Assembly: GCF_024054565.1 (NCBI RefSeq)
Contig: NZ_JAMXLR010000064.1
Coordinates: 1-58,927 of the forward strand
DNA length: 58,927 nucleotides
Direction: 5' to 3'
From: Aeoliella straminimaris
Lineage (GTDB): Bacteria; Planctomycetota; Planctomycetia; Pirellulales; Lacipirellulaceae
How positions within the stretch are numbered: the first letter of the stretch is position 1; the number at the start of each line of letters is the position of its first letter. Position numbers and translations under genes: made by a program. The notes under the pieces were generated by a model. That model did not search any database, had not been told where the DNA came from, and was given only the letters and a program-made list of their open reading frames with translations. Below, piece by piece: positions 16,172 through 25,067 of the stretch.

Positions 16172-16318
16172 CATGCGGAGAACAACGTGGCGGGTTTTGC
16201 CCCCTCCCCTGATTGGTTCAGTCGAGAAAACAAGGGGTATTTGAAAGTTGGTGGGCCCAAAACCCCTGGGGTTTTGGGCCCATGAATGCCGATGGTGGAC
16301 GTTGGCCCAAAACTCGTG
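16172..16318 (-). repeat. Dispersed 147-nt repeat, copy A, with perfect palindrome
   Basis: Read on the minus strand this block aligns without gaps to 49919-50065 on the plus strand: 107 of 147 bases agree by my hand count. It starts CACGAGTTTTGGGCCAAC and ends GTTGTTCTCCGCATG. Inside lies a perfect palindrome at 16252-16282, TGGGCCCAAAACCCC, one T, then the complement. The conserved reading frame in both copies gives E-F-W-A-N, W-A-Q, G-F-G-P, P-L-V-F-S and V-V-L-R-M at identical spacing. It ends 149 bases before the coproheme decarboxylase start. Confidence 0.8.
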
Positions 16319-16466
16319 GCCCTGCAACCGGCGGCCGGCGTGGTTTACGATCTGGGTTTGTCACAGCCAACCTGCCGGGGCTGGCGGAGCTCGCCGCCCA
16401 GCCGCCCCCAGGGGTTTTGACGCCGTTTTAGCCAACAGCCAAAGCAAAGATACAAGGTCCTCCAGA

Positions 16467-17321
16467 ATGTCCCGCCCTATGCCTGCTGCTGCCCCGAACG
16501 TCGATCCGCTCCATCCTGCCGGCGGCGGCTGGCACTGCAGTCATCTGTACTACTCGTTCGACCGGGGCGTGCTGGCGGGTCTGTCGGCGGACCAGGTCGC
16601 GGCGGGACGGGCCGAAATAGTCGCCGCGCTCGATCCCGAAGGTCCGGCCGCCCCGACGCGGCTGCAGACGAGCATCGTGAGCGGGCATAAGGCCGACTTT
16701 GGCCTGATGCTGATGGACAACGATCCGCTGAAAATGGACGCCGTGCACCAGCGGATAATGGCCTCGCCGCTGGGCGTGGCGCTGCGGCCGGGATACTCGT
16801 TTGTGTCGATTACGGAGATCAGCGAGTACGTCCCCAGCACCGAGGAATATGGGCAGCGGCTCGTGGCCGAGGGAGAAACCAAAGATAGCCCCAGTTGGCA
16901 GGCCAAGGTCAAGGCGTACCAGGGTCGGCTGGGCGCGATGAACCGCCAGCGGCTGACCCCCGAGTTTCCCCCCTACCGAGCTACTTGTTTCTATCCCATG
17001 AATAAGAAGCGGAAGACGGGAGAGAACTGGTTTACCATGCCCAAGAGCGAGCGAAACCGCCTGATGAGCGAGCACGCCCGCAGCGGAATGGCCTTCGCCG
17101 GCAAGGTTAGCCAGCTGATCACCGTGGGCCTGGGACTGGACGATTGGGAGTGGGGCGTGACGCTATGGGCCGCAAATCCGGAATATTTGAAAGATATCGT
17201 CTACCAGATGCGGTTTGACGAAGCCAGCGCCCGCTACGCCGAGTTCGGGCCGTTCCTTGTCGGTTACGTAACGTCCGCAACCGATATGCTTTACCATTGC
17301 AGAATAGGTGAGGCTAGTTAA
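16467..17321 (+). CDS. hemQ: Coproheme decarboxylase (H2O2-dependent heme synthase)
   Basis: 284 residues of the chlorite dismutase-like superfamily, HemQ/ChdC branch, which oxidatively decarboxylates coproheme to heme b with hydrogen peroxide. Seen: HCSHLYYSFDR near the N-terminus, FVSITEISEYV (112-122), the catalytic-tyrosine region CFYPMNKKR (Tyr176), ENWFTMPKSERNRLMSEH with the likely proximal heme ligand His203, and DDWEWGVTLWA followed by IVYQMRFDEASARYAEFGPF. Start ATG 16467 is chosen because the frame further upstream runs into the dispersed repeat and has no family-like sequence. It is followed by two peroxidase genes on the same strand. Confidence 0.93.
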   Translation: MSRPMPAAAPNVDPLHPAGGGWHCSHLYYSFDRGVLAGLSADQVAAGRAEIVAALDPEGPAAPTRLQTSIVSGHKADFGLMLMDNDPLKMDAVHQRIMASPLGVALRPGYSFVSITEISEYVPSTEEYGQRLVAEGETKDSPSWQAKVKAYQGRLGAMNRQRLTPEFPPYRATCFYPMNKKRKTGENWFTMPKSERNRLMSEHARSGMAFAGKVSQLITVGLGLDDWEWGVTLWAANPEYLKDIVYQMRFDEASARYAEFGPFLVGYVTSATDMLYHCRIGEAS

Positions 17322-17604
17322 ACTGGAGAGTGTGTAGGGGTTACCGCAACGATCCCACTAGGAATTCTCTGCCGGGACAGGCACCGTTTACGAGTCTTTT
17401 GCTCACCCTCTCGACCGAGTCGCTAATTGCCTGACGCACTTCGAATCGTCCTCGCCCGATTTGGGCTGAGCTTTCGACGATTGGTTAGGTACTCCGACTC
17501 TCATCTGATTGGCTCTAGTCGGTGCCGGCTGATTGCGTTGAAGCATTGTCGCCGTATGATGGTGGACGGACCGAAGCAGCGTGGGCCGGGCTCGAAGCAC
17601 CACC
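17322..17604. other. Spacer upstream of the heme peroxidase
   Basis: About 280 bases between the coproheme decarboxylase and the heme peroxidase with no gene-like frame. TTGCGT and TATGAT separated by 16 bases near 17536-17563 are a weak sigma-70-like promoter candidate for the peroxidase. Confidence 0.3.
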
Positions 17605-19353
17605 ATGATTGACACGCATCATTCGCCCCTGGGAATTCGTCTATCGGCAGCCACGGTGCTCGCCACCAGCCTGCTGGTTGCTGGCTCAGTGTCGGCCCAG
17701 CCGTACCGCAGCATCGACGGCAGCGGAAACAACGTGCTGAACAGCAACTGGGGCCAGGCCGGCACCGCCTTTGTGCGGCTGGCGCCCGACTCCTATCCCG
17801 ACGGCATCGGCGACGTCTTCCTCCAGTCGCCAGAAGTGCCAAACGCCCGCGAAGTCAGCAACGCGCTGTTCAGCCAGAGCTCGCCGATCGACTCGGCGCA
17901 TGGCATGTCGAGTGGCGTCTGGCAGTGGGGACAGTTTCTGGATCACGACATCACCTTCACGCCCACCAACGCGGCCGAGCCCCATATGATCTTCGGCCCG
18001 GAAGATGATCCACACAGCATGGCGATGATTCCCATGAATCGCTCGCAGGTGTCGTCGGGTCCTGGCGAGCTACGTCAACAGACCAACGCCATTACCGCTT
18101 ACATTGATGGTTCGAACGTGTACGGCTCCGACCAACACACGGCCGATGCCCTGCGTTCGGGAGTGGGTGGCAAGCTGCTGACTTCCGCCGACAACCTGCT
18201 GCCGACCACCGACATGATCACCGACGTGGACATGGACCACAACAACAACCCGTCAACCATGTTCGTGGCCGGCGACGTCCGGGCCAACGAGCAACTGGGT
18301 CTGACCGCCATGCATACGTTGTTCATGCGGGAGCACAATCGCATTGCCCAGGCCTTGGTCGACAACGGCGGCTATGATCCCGTGGCCGACGACGACCTGA
18401 TCTACCTCAAGACGCGCAGCATCGTCGGCGCCGAGATGCAAGCCATCACGTTCAACGAGTTCCTGCCCTCGCTGCTGGGCGAGTACGCCCCGCAGGCGGC
18501 GGACTACGCCTACGACCCCAACGTGAATGCGAGCATCGCCAACGAGTTTTCCACCGCGTTGTTCCGCGTGGGCCACACCATGCTCAACGAGAACCTTCTG
18601 CTGGCGGGCGAAGGAGGCGAAGTGGTAGGCCAGATCGCCCTCCGCGATGCGTACTTTACCGGGGCCGACACCATTGCGAGTTCGCCGGAGCTGGTAGACA
18701 AGCTGCTGATGGGCCTGGCGACGCAAACTTCGCAAGAAATCGACACCAAGGTGGTGGACGACGTCCGCAACTTCCTGTTTGCTCCGCAGATGGGTATGGG
18801 ACTCGATTTGGCGTCGATGAATATCGAGCGCGGACGCGATCACGGGTTGGCCGACTACAACACCATGCTGTCGACCTACGAATCGCTGATGGCGGGGGTT
18901 CCTGGATTTGACCAGGTCGACCTCACCGCGGCCCTCGACTTCGACGACCTGAACACATCGCCCGAGATCATCGCCCAGTTGGAAACGCTGTATTCGAGTG
19001 TGAGCGCGCTCGATCCCTGGATGATGGCCCTGGCCGAAACACACGTCGATGGCACCAACGTCGGTCCACTGGTCCTGGCCGGGTTGGTCGATCAGTTTAC
19101 GCGACTGCGAGATGGCGACTCGCACTTCTACATGGGCAACTCGTACCTGTGGAGCGACGAGGTATCCGAAGTTGTAAACTTCGACAACCTGGTACTGATG
19201 GATATCGTGGCGTGGAACACCGACATGAAGAACTCGCCGATGACTTTCTTCCATGTAACAACCGTCCCCGAGCCTGGCGCGTTGGCGCTTCTCGGCCTGG
19301 GACTCACTGGACTTGCGCTGGCTCGCTGGAACAGGAACGGCTTCCATTCCTAG
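17605..19353 (+). CDS. Animal-type heme peroxidase with PEP-CTERM tail
   Basis: 582 residues, exported. Signal peptide to about residue 32 (LAGSVSAQ-like: SLLVAGSVSAQ). The heme peroxidase domain (An_peroxidase family) shows the distal histidine region WQWGQFLDHDIT (His114), a substrate/Ca loop ending DGSNVYGSD, LFMREHNRIA, the catalytic arginine in TRSIVGAEMQAITFNEFLP (Arg271), and the proximal histidine in FRVGHTMLNENLL (His324). The tail is VPEPGALALLGLGLTGLALA followed by RWNR, a PEP-CTERM signal. It should act at the cell surface, oxidising halides or phenols with hydrogen peroxide (family knowledge). ATG 17605 is preferred because it directly precedes the signal sequence. The next gene starts 51 bases downstream. 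Confidence 0.93.
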   Translation: MIDTHHSPLGIRLSAATVLATSLLVAGSVSAQPYRSIDGSGNNVLNSNWGQAGTAFVRLAPDSYPDGIGDVFLQSPEVPNAREVSNALFSQSSPIDSAHGMSSGVWQWGQFLDHDITFTPTNAAEPHMIFGPEDDPHSMAMIPMNRSQVSSGPGELRQQTNAITAYIDGSNVYGSDQHTADALRSGVGGKLLTSADNLLPTTDMITDVDMDHNNNPSTMFVAGDVRANEQLGLTAMHTLFMREHNRIAQALVDNGGYDPVADDDLIYLKTRSIVGAEMQAITFNEFLPSLLGEYAPQAADYAYDPNVNASIANEFSTALFRVGHTMLNENLLLAGEGGEVVGQIALRDAYFTGADTIASSPELVDKLLMGLATQTSQEIDTKVVDDVRNFLFAPQMGMGLDLASMNIERGRDHGLADYNTMLSTYESLMAGVPGFDQVDLTAALDFDDLNTSPEIIAQLETLYSSVSALDPWMMALAETHVDGTNVGPLVLAGLVDQFTRLRDGDSHFYMGNSYLWSDEVSEVVNFDNLVLMDIVAWNTDMKNSPMTFFHVTTVPEPGALALLGLGLTGLALARWNRNGFHS

Positions 19354-19404
19354 CGCAGTTGGACGCCTTGGCAAGCCGTGCACCGACTTCCTGTAGACGA
19401 CACC

Positions 19405-20808
19405 ATGATCAGCTCCATCTATTTACCGTCCGAACATCCACGTGGTGGCCGGGCTCGCAGGGCGATGCTGCAATGGACTGCCGTTTTGCTGACGAGTTTC
19501 GCGGCCGTTGCCTGCAGAGCGGATGTCGTCTTGGAATGGAACGCCCTGATGTGCGATGTGTACGCCCAGGATGTCGACTTTCAGAATCCAGGCATGGCCT
19601 CCCGGACGCAGGCGATGATGAACCTGGCCATGTACGACGCCATCAATGGCATCAATCAGCAGAACCAGACATTCTACCAGCATGGCTTCGCGGCGAATGC
19701 TGGAGCTTCGGAAGTTGCCGCGGCAGCGTCCGCCGCGCATGGCGTGCTCAGCGCCATCTATCCCTCTCAGTCCACGGTGCTCGACGCCGCGCTGAACGAC
19801 GCACTATCGACCATCTCCAGCTCGGACGCCCGCTCCGCCGGGCAGGCGTATGGCGGCGCGATCGCCGCTTCGATTGTCTCTCGCCGCACCAACGATGGCT
19901 TCGACCAGCAGGCCCAATACGAGCCCGTCGGTGGCGTCGGTCATTGGACGGCAGATCCGTTGAATCCTGATCAAGAAGCCTGGGGACCGGAGTGGGGCGC
20001 GGTACGTCCCTTTGCCTTAAACAACACCACCGCGCACCTTCCACCGCCAATGCCCGCGCTGGACACCGATGAGTACGCGGCCGCCTACAACGAAGTAAAG
20101 GATCTCGGAGCCCGCGATAGCGCCACTCGCACGCAAGAGCAAACCGACATCGGAAACTTCTGGGCGTACGATCGACTGGGCATGGGAACACCCATGCGGA
20201 TGTACAACGAGATTCTCTGCACCATTGCTTCGCAGCAAGGCAGCTCGATGCAGGAGAAGGCCGAACTGTTCGCCAGGACCTCCGTGGCCATGGCCGATGC
20301 GGGCGTCGTGGCTTGGGATGCCAAATTCGCCTACGACTTGTGGCGTCCCGTGACGGGCATTCGCGATGGCGACCTGGACGGCAACCCCGATACGGTGGGC
20401 GACGAAACGTGGGAACCGCTCGGCGCACCCGGCGGCGACGACGTCGACAACTTCACGCCCCCCTTCCCGACCTACATTTCGGGGCATGCCACCTTCGGCG
20501 GAGCGCTGTTTCAAAGCATCACGAACTTCTACGGCACCGACGAGATCTCGTTCGATGTGACGAGCGAAGAGCTGCCTGGTATGACGCGAAGCTTCGACAC
20601 GTTGTCCGATGCACGCATCGAAAATGGGCGTAGTCGCGTGTACCTCGGTATCCATTGGAACTTCGACGACATCCAGGGCCAGGCTACTGGCATGGGCATC
20701 GCCGACCGAATCTACACCGCGCCGTTTGTCTCCGTGCCCGAGCCTTCCGCGCTGGTGCTACTCGGCCTCGGTCTCGCGGGCTTCGCCCTCGCTCGTCGGC
20801 AGCGTTAG
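19405..20808 (+). CDS. Vanadium-dependent haloperoxidase with PEP-CTERM tail
   Basis: 467 residues from the ATG at 19405 (a GTG at 19378 is the alternative). A signal peptide ends near CRADVV. The vanadate-binding PAP2 core is complete: Lys307 in DAKFAYDLWRPVTGIR, FPTYISGHATFGG with the acid-base His361, and SRVYLGIHWNFDD with Arg411 and the vanadate-ligating His417. The tail VPEPSALVLLGLGLAGFALA-RRQR is a PEP-CTERM signal. Predicted activity is peroxide-dependent halide oxidation outside the cell. It follows the heme peroxidase by 51 bases and is probably co-transcribed. Its last 51 bases overlap the 3' end of the convergent nuclease gene. Confidence 0.92.
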   Translation: MISSIYLPSEHPRGGRARRAMLQWTAVLLTSFAAVACRADVVLEWNALMCDVYAQDVDFQNPGMASRTQAMMNLAMYDAINGINQQNQTFYQHGFAANAGASEVAAAASAAHGVLSAIYPSQSTVLDAALNDALSTISSSDARSAGQAYGGAIAASIVSRRTNDGFDQQAQYEPVGGVGHWTADPLNPDQEAWGPEWGAVRPFALNNTTAHLPPPMPALDTDEYAAAYNEVKDLGARDSATRTQEQTDIGNFWAYDRLGMGTPMRMYNEILCTIASQQGSSMQEKAELFARTSVAMADAGVVAWDAKFAYDLWRPVTGIRDGDLDGNPDTVGDETWEPLGAPGGDDVDNFTPPFPTYISGHATFGGALFQSITNFYGTDEISFDVTSEELPGMTRSFDTLSDARIENGRSRVYLGIHWNFDDIQGQATGMGIADRIYTAPFVSVPEPSALVLLGLGLAGFALARRQR

Positions 20809-22008
20809 GTCGACCCACACGAGCCGGTGATCGGTGGCCTTGATCGCCTCAGCGCCCGGCTCGCCCTGCTTTGGCCAAAACACGCCCGAGTCGACCACTT
20901 GCAGATCTCGCGACGGCAGCACATAGTCGACCCGTAGGTTGCCGTGGCCATCGCCGCTGAAGTCGGCCGTGTCGAACTGCGGGTCGCCTTGTTGGTTGGC
21001 ATTGAGCTCGGAGTTGCGTTGACTCGACGCGACACCGCCTTCGCTGGCCGGAGTGAACGCAGCGTTCACCCGCGGGTGCTCGAGCAACTGCCGGATGTTC
21101 TCGCCGGCCGAGTCGCCGTCGGTTGGGTCGGCATTCAGGTCACCCAGAATCACGAACGACGCACCGTCGGCGAGACCACCTCGCTTGCCGCCGTCGTCCA
21201 CCAGGTAGTCACTGCGATCGGGGGAGACGTAGTCGGCCCACAGCCGAATCTCATCATGGTTGCGACGGCCGTTGCGATCCTCGGGCCCGTCGAACACCGG
21301 CGGCGTGGGGTGCGAGCAGAGGAAGTGGATCGTACGCTTCTCGCCGCCGAGTGTAACTTCGACCGGCACGTCCCAGTGGCTCTTCGAGGAGAGCCGGAAG
21401 ATGTTCATCACCTCGTCGCTGTAGTACGGTTTGCCCGTCTCCGGATCGACAGGAAGCTTGGCGCCCGGCATGTCTTTCCAGAGAAACTTCTGGAAAGTGC
21501 GTGCCTCGTCGGACTTGATTGGAAACCGCGAGTAAACCGCCATGCCGTACTGTCCTGGATAGCGACCGTAGCCAAATGCATCGGCGAGGCCATCGCTCTG
21601 GCCGTCGCGGTCCAGGTCCATCCCGCTCGGCACGCCGGTATTGACCGGCCATGTACGCATGAAGTGAGTGCGGAGGTAAGGCAAGGTTTCGTCGTCAGTT
21701 GCGGCGTACTTGCAGTAGAAGCGTCGATGGGGAGCGTCCTGGCCCTTGGCGTCCGAATAGTCAATCTCGTTCAGCAGGAGAATGTCAGGCTGCACGCGCC
21801 GCAGCACTTCGGCAATCTTTCGCGCCCGTGCATCACCCGCCTTTAAGTCCTCGAGCAACTGCCCTTCTTTGTCCCGGTAGAACGACACGTTGTAGGTTGC
21901 CACCCGAATGGTGTCCTTAGGCTTTTTGGGCTGGGCGGCCAACGACAGGCTGGCTGCTCCACTGAAGAGCAATAGAGCCATCGCAAGGCGAATGCTTGGT
22001 TGATTCAT
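20758..22008 (-). CDS. Exported endonuclease/exonuclease/phosphatase-family protein
   Basis: 416 residues from the ATG at 22008 (signal peptide IRLAMALLLFSGAASLSLAAQ). The EEP fold (DNase I/sphingomyelinase superfamily) is evident: IRVATYNVSFY, DILLLNEIDYSD (metal-binding Glu), HFLCSHPTPP, FVILGDLNADPTDG (catalytic Asp-Asn) and a C-terminal KATDHRLVWVDL with the catalytic His. It would cleave a phosphodiester or phosphomonoester outside the cytoplasm; the substrate is open. A frame extension to 22056 lacks family features. The 3' end overlaps the vanadium haloperoxidase coding region for 51 bases on the opposite strand. Confidence 0.88.
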   Translation of the reverse strand: MNQPSIRLAMALLLFSGAASLSLAAQPKKPKDTIRVATYNVSFYRDKEGQLLEDLKAGDARARKIAEVLRRVQPDILLLNEIDYSDAKGQDAPHRRFYCKYAATDDETLPYLRTHFMRTWPVNTGVPSGMDLDRDGQSDGLADAFGYGRYPGQYGMAVYSRFPIKSDEARTFQKFLWKDMPGAKLPVDPETGKPYYSDEVMNIFRLSSKSHWDVPVEVTLGGEKRTIHFLCSHPTPPVFDGPEDRNGRRNHDEIRLWADYVSPDRSDYLVDDGGKRGGLADGASFVILGDLNADPTDGDSAGENIRQLLEHPRVNAAFTPASEGGVASSQRNSELNANQQGDPQFDTADFSGDGHGNLRVDYVLPSRDLQVVDSGVFWPKQGEPGAEAIKATDHRLVWVDLTLPTSEGEARETEAE

Positions 22009-22224
22009 GGCACGGCTGGGCGGAACTAAACGTAAAAGTCTAAGGACTGGGGCCATTGTAGCGGCATTCCGTCGGCTCGGTTGTCCGCGGCGGTTGAAAA
22101 GAGGTCCTTTTCCAACATGAGATTCTTAACATCTGCTCGCGGGGCAGCTAGAATGGCCCCCCGAGTGGCGGAAGTTCGTCGCCGCGTCAGTTGCGCTTCT
22201 CGACCTCCCGGGAGTCGTTATTCG

Positions 22225-22908
22225 ATGTCCACCACCACGAACCAAACGGCCGAAATGTCGCCCCACAGCCAACAGATTGCCTCTGGCGTGTTTGAGGTCC
22301 AGCACCCGCTGATCGAGTGCCACCTCACAGCGCTGCGGGATGCGACCACATCGCCGCTGTCGTTTCGCGCCCATGTCCGCCGCCTCGCTACGCTGCTCGC
22401 GTACGAAGCTACGCAAGATCTGTCGATCGAAATGGTACCGGTCACCACCCCGCTCACCAAGACCACGGGTGGCAAGTTGGCTCAGCGAATCGGGTTGATT
22501 CCCATCCTTCGCGCCGGGCTTGGCATGGTCGATCCGGTGCTCGATCTCATCCCCACAGCCGAAGTCTGGCATCTGGGCCTGTATCGCGACGAGGACACCG
22601 CCCAGCCGGTGGAGTACTACAGCAAACTGCCGCCCGACCACCCGGTCGACGTGGCACTGGTGGTCGATCCTATGCTGGCCACCGGCGGTTCGATGCTCGC
22701 GGCGCTCGAGACACTCAAGAAATGGGGCGTCGGACAGGTTAAGCTGCTTTCGATCATCGCCTCGGAAGAAGGCATCAAGCACGTCGAGACTGAGTACCCC
22801 GATACGCAGATCTACGTTTGCAAAATCGACCCCGAGCTGAACGACGTCAAATACATCGTGCCCGGCCTGGGCGATGCAGGCGACCGCATCTTCAACACGT
22901 TACACTAG
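22225..22908 (+). CDS. upp: Uracil phosphoribosyltransferase
   Basis: 227 residues. The enzyme converts uracil and PRPP to UMP. Signatures: HPLIECHLTALRDATTSPLSFR at the N-terminus, KLAQRIGLIPILRAGLGMVD (the conserved R-A-G), the PRPP loop VALVVDPMLATGGSMLAAL, and the C-terminal uracil-recognition region YIVPGLGDAGDRIFNT. ATG 22225 gives the standard family N-terminus; the longer frame from 22081 does not. The transporter for nucleosides follows 91 bases downstream and hpt after that, making a salvage neighbourhood. Confidence 0.95.
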   Translation: MSTTTNQTAEMSPHSQQIASGVFEVQHPLIECHLTALRDATTSPLSFRAHVRRLATLLAYEATQDLSIEMVPVTTPLTKTTGGKLAQRIGLIPILRAGLGMVDPVLDLIPTAEVWHLGLYRDEDTAQPVEYYSKLPPDHPVDVALVVDPMLATGGSMLAALETLKKWGVGQVKLLSIIASEEGIKHVETEYPDTQIYVCKIDPELNDVKYIVPGLGDAGDRIFNTLH

Positions 22909-22999
22909 GCATCCAGGCAACCCGACGATGGTTGGCGAAGGATTGCCACAAACTGATACAGGCAATTCCACCGCTTACACCCTCTGACTGACCTACGCC

Positions 23000-24259
23000 A
23001 TGGAACGTGTGATTAGCTTTGCCGGTCTCTTTGTGATGATTGGTTTGGCTTGGTTGATGAGTTCTCACAAGACCAAAGTTCAATGGCGGGTTGTCTTTGG
23101 TGGCTTGCTGCTTCAATTCGCGTTTGCCTGGTTTGTGCTCAAAACCAAGTCGGGCGAGTGGGTTTTTGCTCGATTTGCCGATGTATTCCGGGCGCTGCTC
23201 GACTGTTCCGACGCCGGTAGCAGCCAGCTTTTCGGCGAAGGATTTCAGGAGCACTTCCTGGCTTTCAAGGTCCTGCCGACGATCATCTTCTTTTCCGCGT
23301 TGATGTCGCTGCTCTACTATATTGGCATCATTCAGATCGTCGTGAAACTGTTCGCCAAACTCATGCAGTACACGCTCGGCACCTCGGGCGCCGAGACCCT
23401 TTCGGCCGCCGCTAACGTTTTTGTGGGACAAACCGAGGCGCCACTGGTCATCCGTCCTTATCTCCCCACGATGACCATGTCGGAACTCAACGCCGTGATG
23501 GTGGGGGGATTCGCCACTATTGCCGGCGGGGTCCTGGCCGCGTACGTGGGCATGGGCATTAGCGCCGAACACCTGCTGAGTGCCTCGGTGATCTCAGCCC
23601 CGGCGGCCCTACTGATTGCCAAAGTCATGCAGCCCGAGGTCGACACGCCCGAGACCCTCGGCGAGGTACGGATCGAAGTTAGAGAGACCCACGTCAATGC
23701 TTTGGAAGCCGTGGCTGACGGTACCGTTAGCGGACTCAAACTGGCACTGAACGTCGGCGCCATGCTGATCGTATTCTTCGCGCTGATCGCGGTGGCCAAT
23801 GCGTTGCTGGCGTGGCTGGCATCCATGTGTTTGCAGATGGGTCTGGTTGCGGGCCCGGAACCACCCACCTGGTCGCTGGAACTGATCTTCGGCTACCTGT
23901 TCTATCCCATCGCCTGGGTGATGGGCGTCGAGCCCAAAGACTGTTTGCACGTAGGGCAGCTTCTAGGCATCAAATGGTTTGGCACTGAGTTCGTCGCGTA
24001 CGAAACGCTCGGCGATTGGATGAAGCCAGATAGTGGAGTTGAACTGAGTGACCGCTCCATCACCATTGCCACGTACGCACTCTGTGGTTTCGCCAATTTT
24101 GCCTCGATCGGCATACAGCTAGGTGGCATCGGCGGTCTCGCGCCCGAACGGCGGGCCGATCTCGCCAAGTTGGGGCTGCGTGCGATGATTGGCGGCTCGC
24201 TGGCCGCGTTCATGACCGCTTGCGTTGCTGGAATGCTGTACGTTTCCGCAGCGAGTTAG
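23000..24259 (+). CDS. Concentrative nucleoside transporter (CNT/NupC family)
   Basis: 419 residues, inner membrane, around ten hydrophobic segments. The family pattern is clear: three N-terminal helices, then LAFKVLPTIIFFSALMSLLYYIGI, the nucleoside/cation site region SAAANVFVGQTEAPLVI (G-Q-x-E-x-P), FATIAGGVLAAYVGMGI, and the second repeat with MGVEPKDCLHVGQLLGIKWFGTEFVAY plus ALCGFANFASIGIQLGGIG. Such carriers import nucleosides with Na+ or H+. Position between upp and hpt supports a salvage role. Confidence 0.93.
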   Translation: MERVISFAGLFVMIGLAWLMSSHKTKVQWRVVFGGLLLQFAFAWFVLKTKSGEWVFARFADVFRALLDCSDAGSSQLFGEGFQEHFLAFKVLPTIIFFSALMSLLYYIGIIQIVVKLFAKLMQYTLGTSGAETLSAAANVFVGQTEAPLVIRPYLPTMTMSELNAVMVGGFATIAGGVLAAYVGMGISAEHLLSASVISAPAALLIAKVMQPEVDTPETLGEVRIEVRETHVNALEAVADGTVSGLKLALNVGAMLIVFFALIAVANALLAWLASMCLQMGLVAGPEPPTWSLELIFGYLFYPIAWVMGVEPKDCLHVGQLLGIKWFGTEFVAYETLGDWMKPDSGVELSDRSITIATYALCGFANFASIGIQLGGIGGLAPERRADLAKLGLRAMIGGSLAAFMTACVAGMLYVSAAS

Positions 24260-24323
24260 TCCCGCTGGTCGAGTTCCGGTCATCCGCAGCCAGCTGGCGA
24301 AATCCCTCGCCCAGGCTAAGTCG

Positions 24324-24352
24324 CTGACAACCACCCGCTGATTGTCTATAAT
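24324..24352 (+). promoter_or_regulatory. Sigma-70-type promoter for hpt
   Basis: CTGACA (24324-24329, 5 of 6 to TTGACA) and a perfect TATAAT (24347-24352) are separated by 17 bases. Predicted transcription start is near 24359, leaving a leader of about 33 bases before the hpt ATG. hpt can therefore be transcribed independently of the upstream transporter. Confidence 0.7.
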
Positions 24353-24391
24353 TCACCTTCTTCCATTCTTTCCCAAGGCGAGCCCCCCAGC

Positions 24392-24946
24392 ATGAAGACT
24401 CTCTACACCAGTCAGCAACTTCACGACGGCGTATCGGCCATGGCGAAGAAGATTGGCGACTGCTACGAAGACCGGCAACTCACCATCGTCGGCGTACTGA
24501 CCGGCAGCCTAGTGCTGGTGGCCGACCTGATTCGGCTGTTGGATCTGCCGATGCGAGTGGGTGTAATCGCCGCCAGCAGTTACCGCGGGGCCACCACCAC
24601 TCGGGGCGAGCTCTCCGTCAACGACGAACTGATGCTCGACATCCGCGGCCGCGACGTGCTGCTGGTGGACGACATCTTCGACACCGGCCATACGCTGGTG
24701 AAGGTGATGGAAAAGATGCGAGAGTACGAGCCCACCTCGCTGCGTTCGGCCGTTTTGCTGCGGAAGCATGGCCGGCAGGAAGTCGACGCGGCGCCCGACT
24801 TCGTCGCGTTCGACATTCCCGACGAGTTCGTCGTTGGCTACGGCCTGGACTACGAGGACATGTACCGCAATCTGCCGTTCCTCGGCGCCCTGGAAGAAGC
24901 CGACCTGGCGGCTCACGCTCAGCAGGCCAGCGAGCAGATGGCCTAA
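24392..24946 (+). CDS. hpt: Hypoxanthine phosphoribosyltransferase
   Basis: 184 residues. It converts hypoxanthine (and often guanine) with PRPP to the nucleotide. Visible motifs: TIVGVLTGSLVLVADLIR near the N-terminus, the flexible loop ASSYRGATTTRGE, the PRPP-binding loop DVLLVDDIFDTGHTL, and the purine-binding DIPDEFVVGYGLDYEDMYRNLPF at the C-terminus. Length is normal for the family. A good promoter lies just upstream. Confidence 0.95.
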   Translation: MKTLYTSQQLHDGVSAMAKKIGDCYEDRQLTIVGVLTGSLVLVADLIRLLDLPMRVGVIAASSYRGATTTRGELSVNDELMLDIRGRDVLLVDDIFDTGHTLVKVMEKMREYEPTSLRSAVLLRKHGRQEVDAAPDFVAFDIPDEFVVGYGLDYEDMYRNLPFLGALEEADLAAHAQQASEQMA

Positions 24947-25067
24947 AGCCAAGCCTGCCAATTTATCGATCCAAGTTGCCGCGGACGCGCGCTATGGGTT
25001 AGACTACGCCCTGTCCGTATTGGCCCTTATCCGCTGCAAAGCGTCCCTTCCTCTTCCTCAGGCGTCC

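Noticed and set aside
16213..16431. Short ORFs across the 147-nt repeat that could be called small proteins
   Set aside because: The hand comparison shows mostly non-synonymous differences between copies and no ribosome binding site; treated as a repeat, with frame conservation recorded as a finding.
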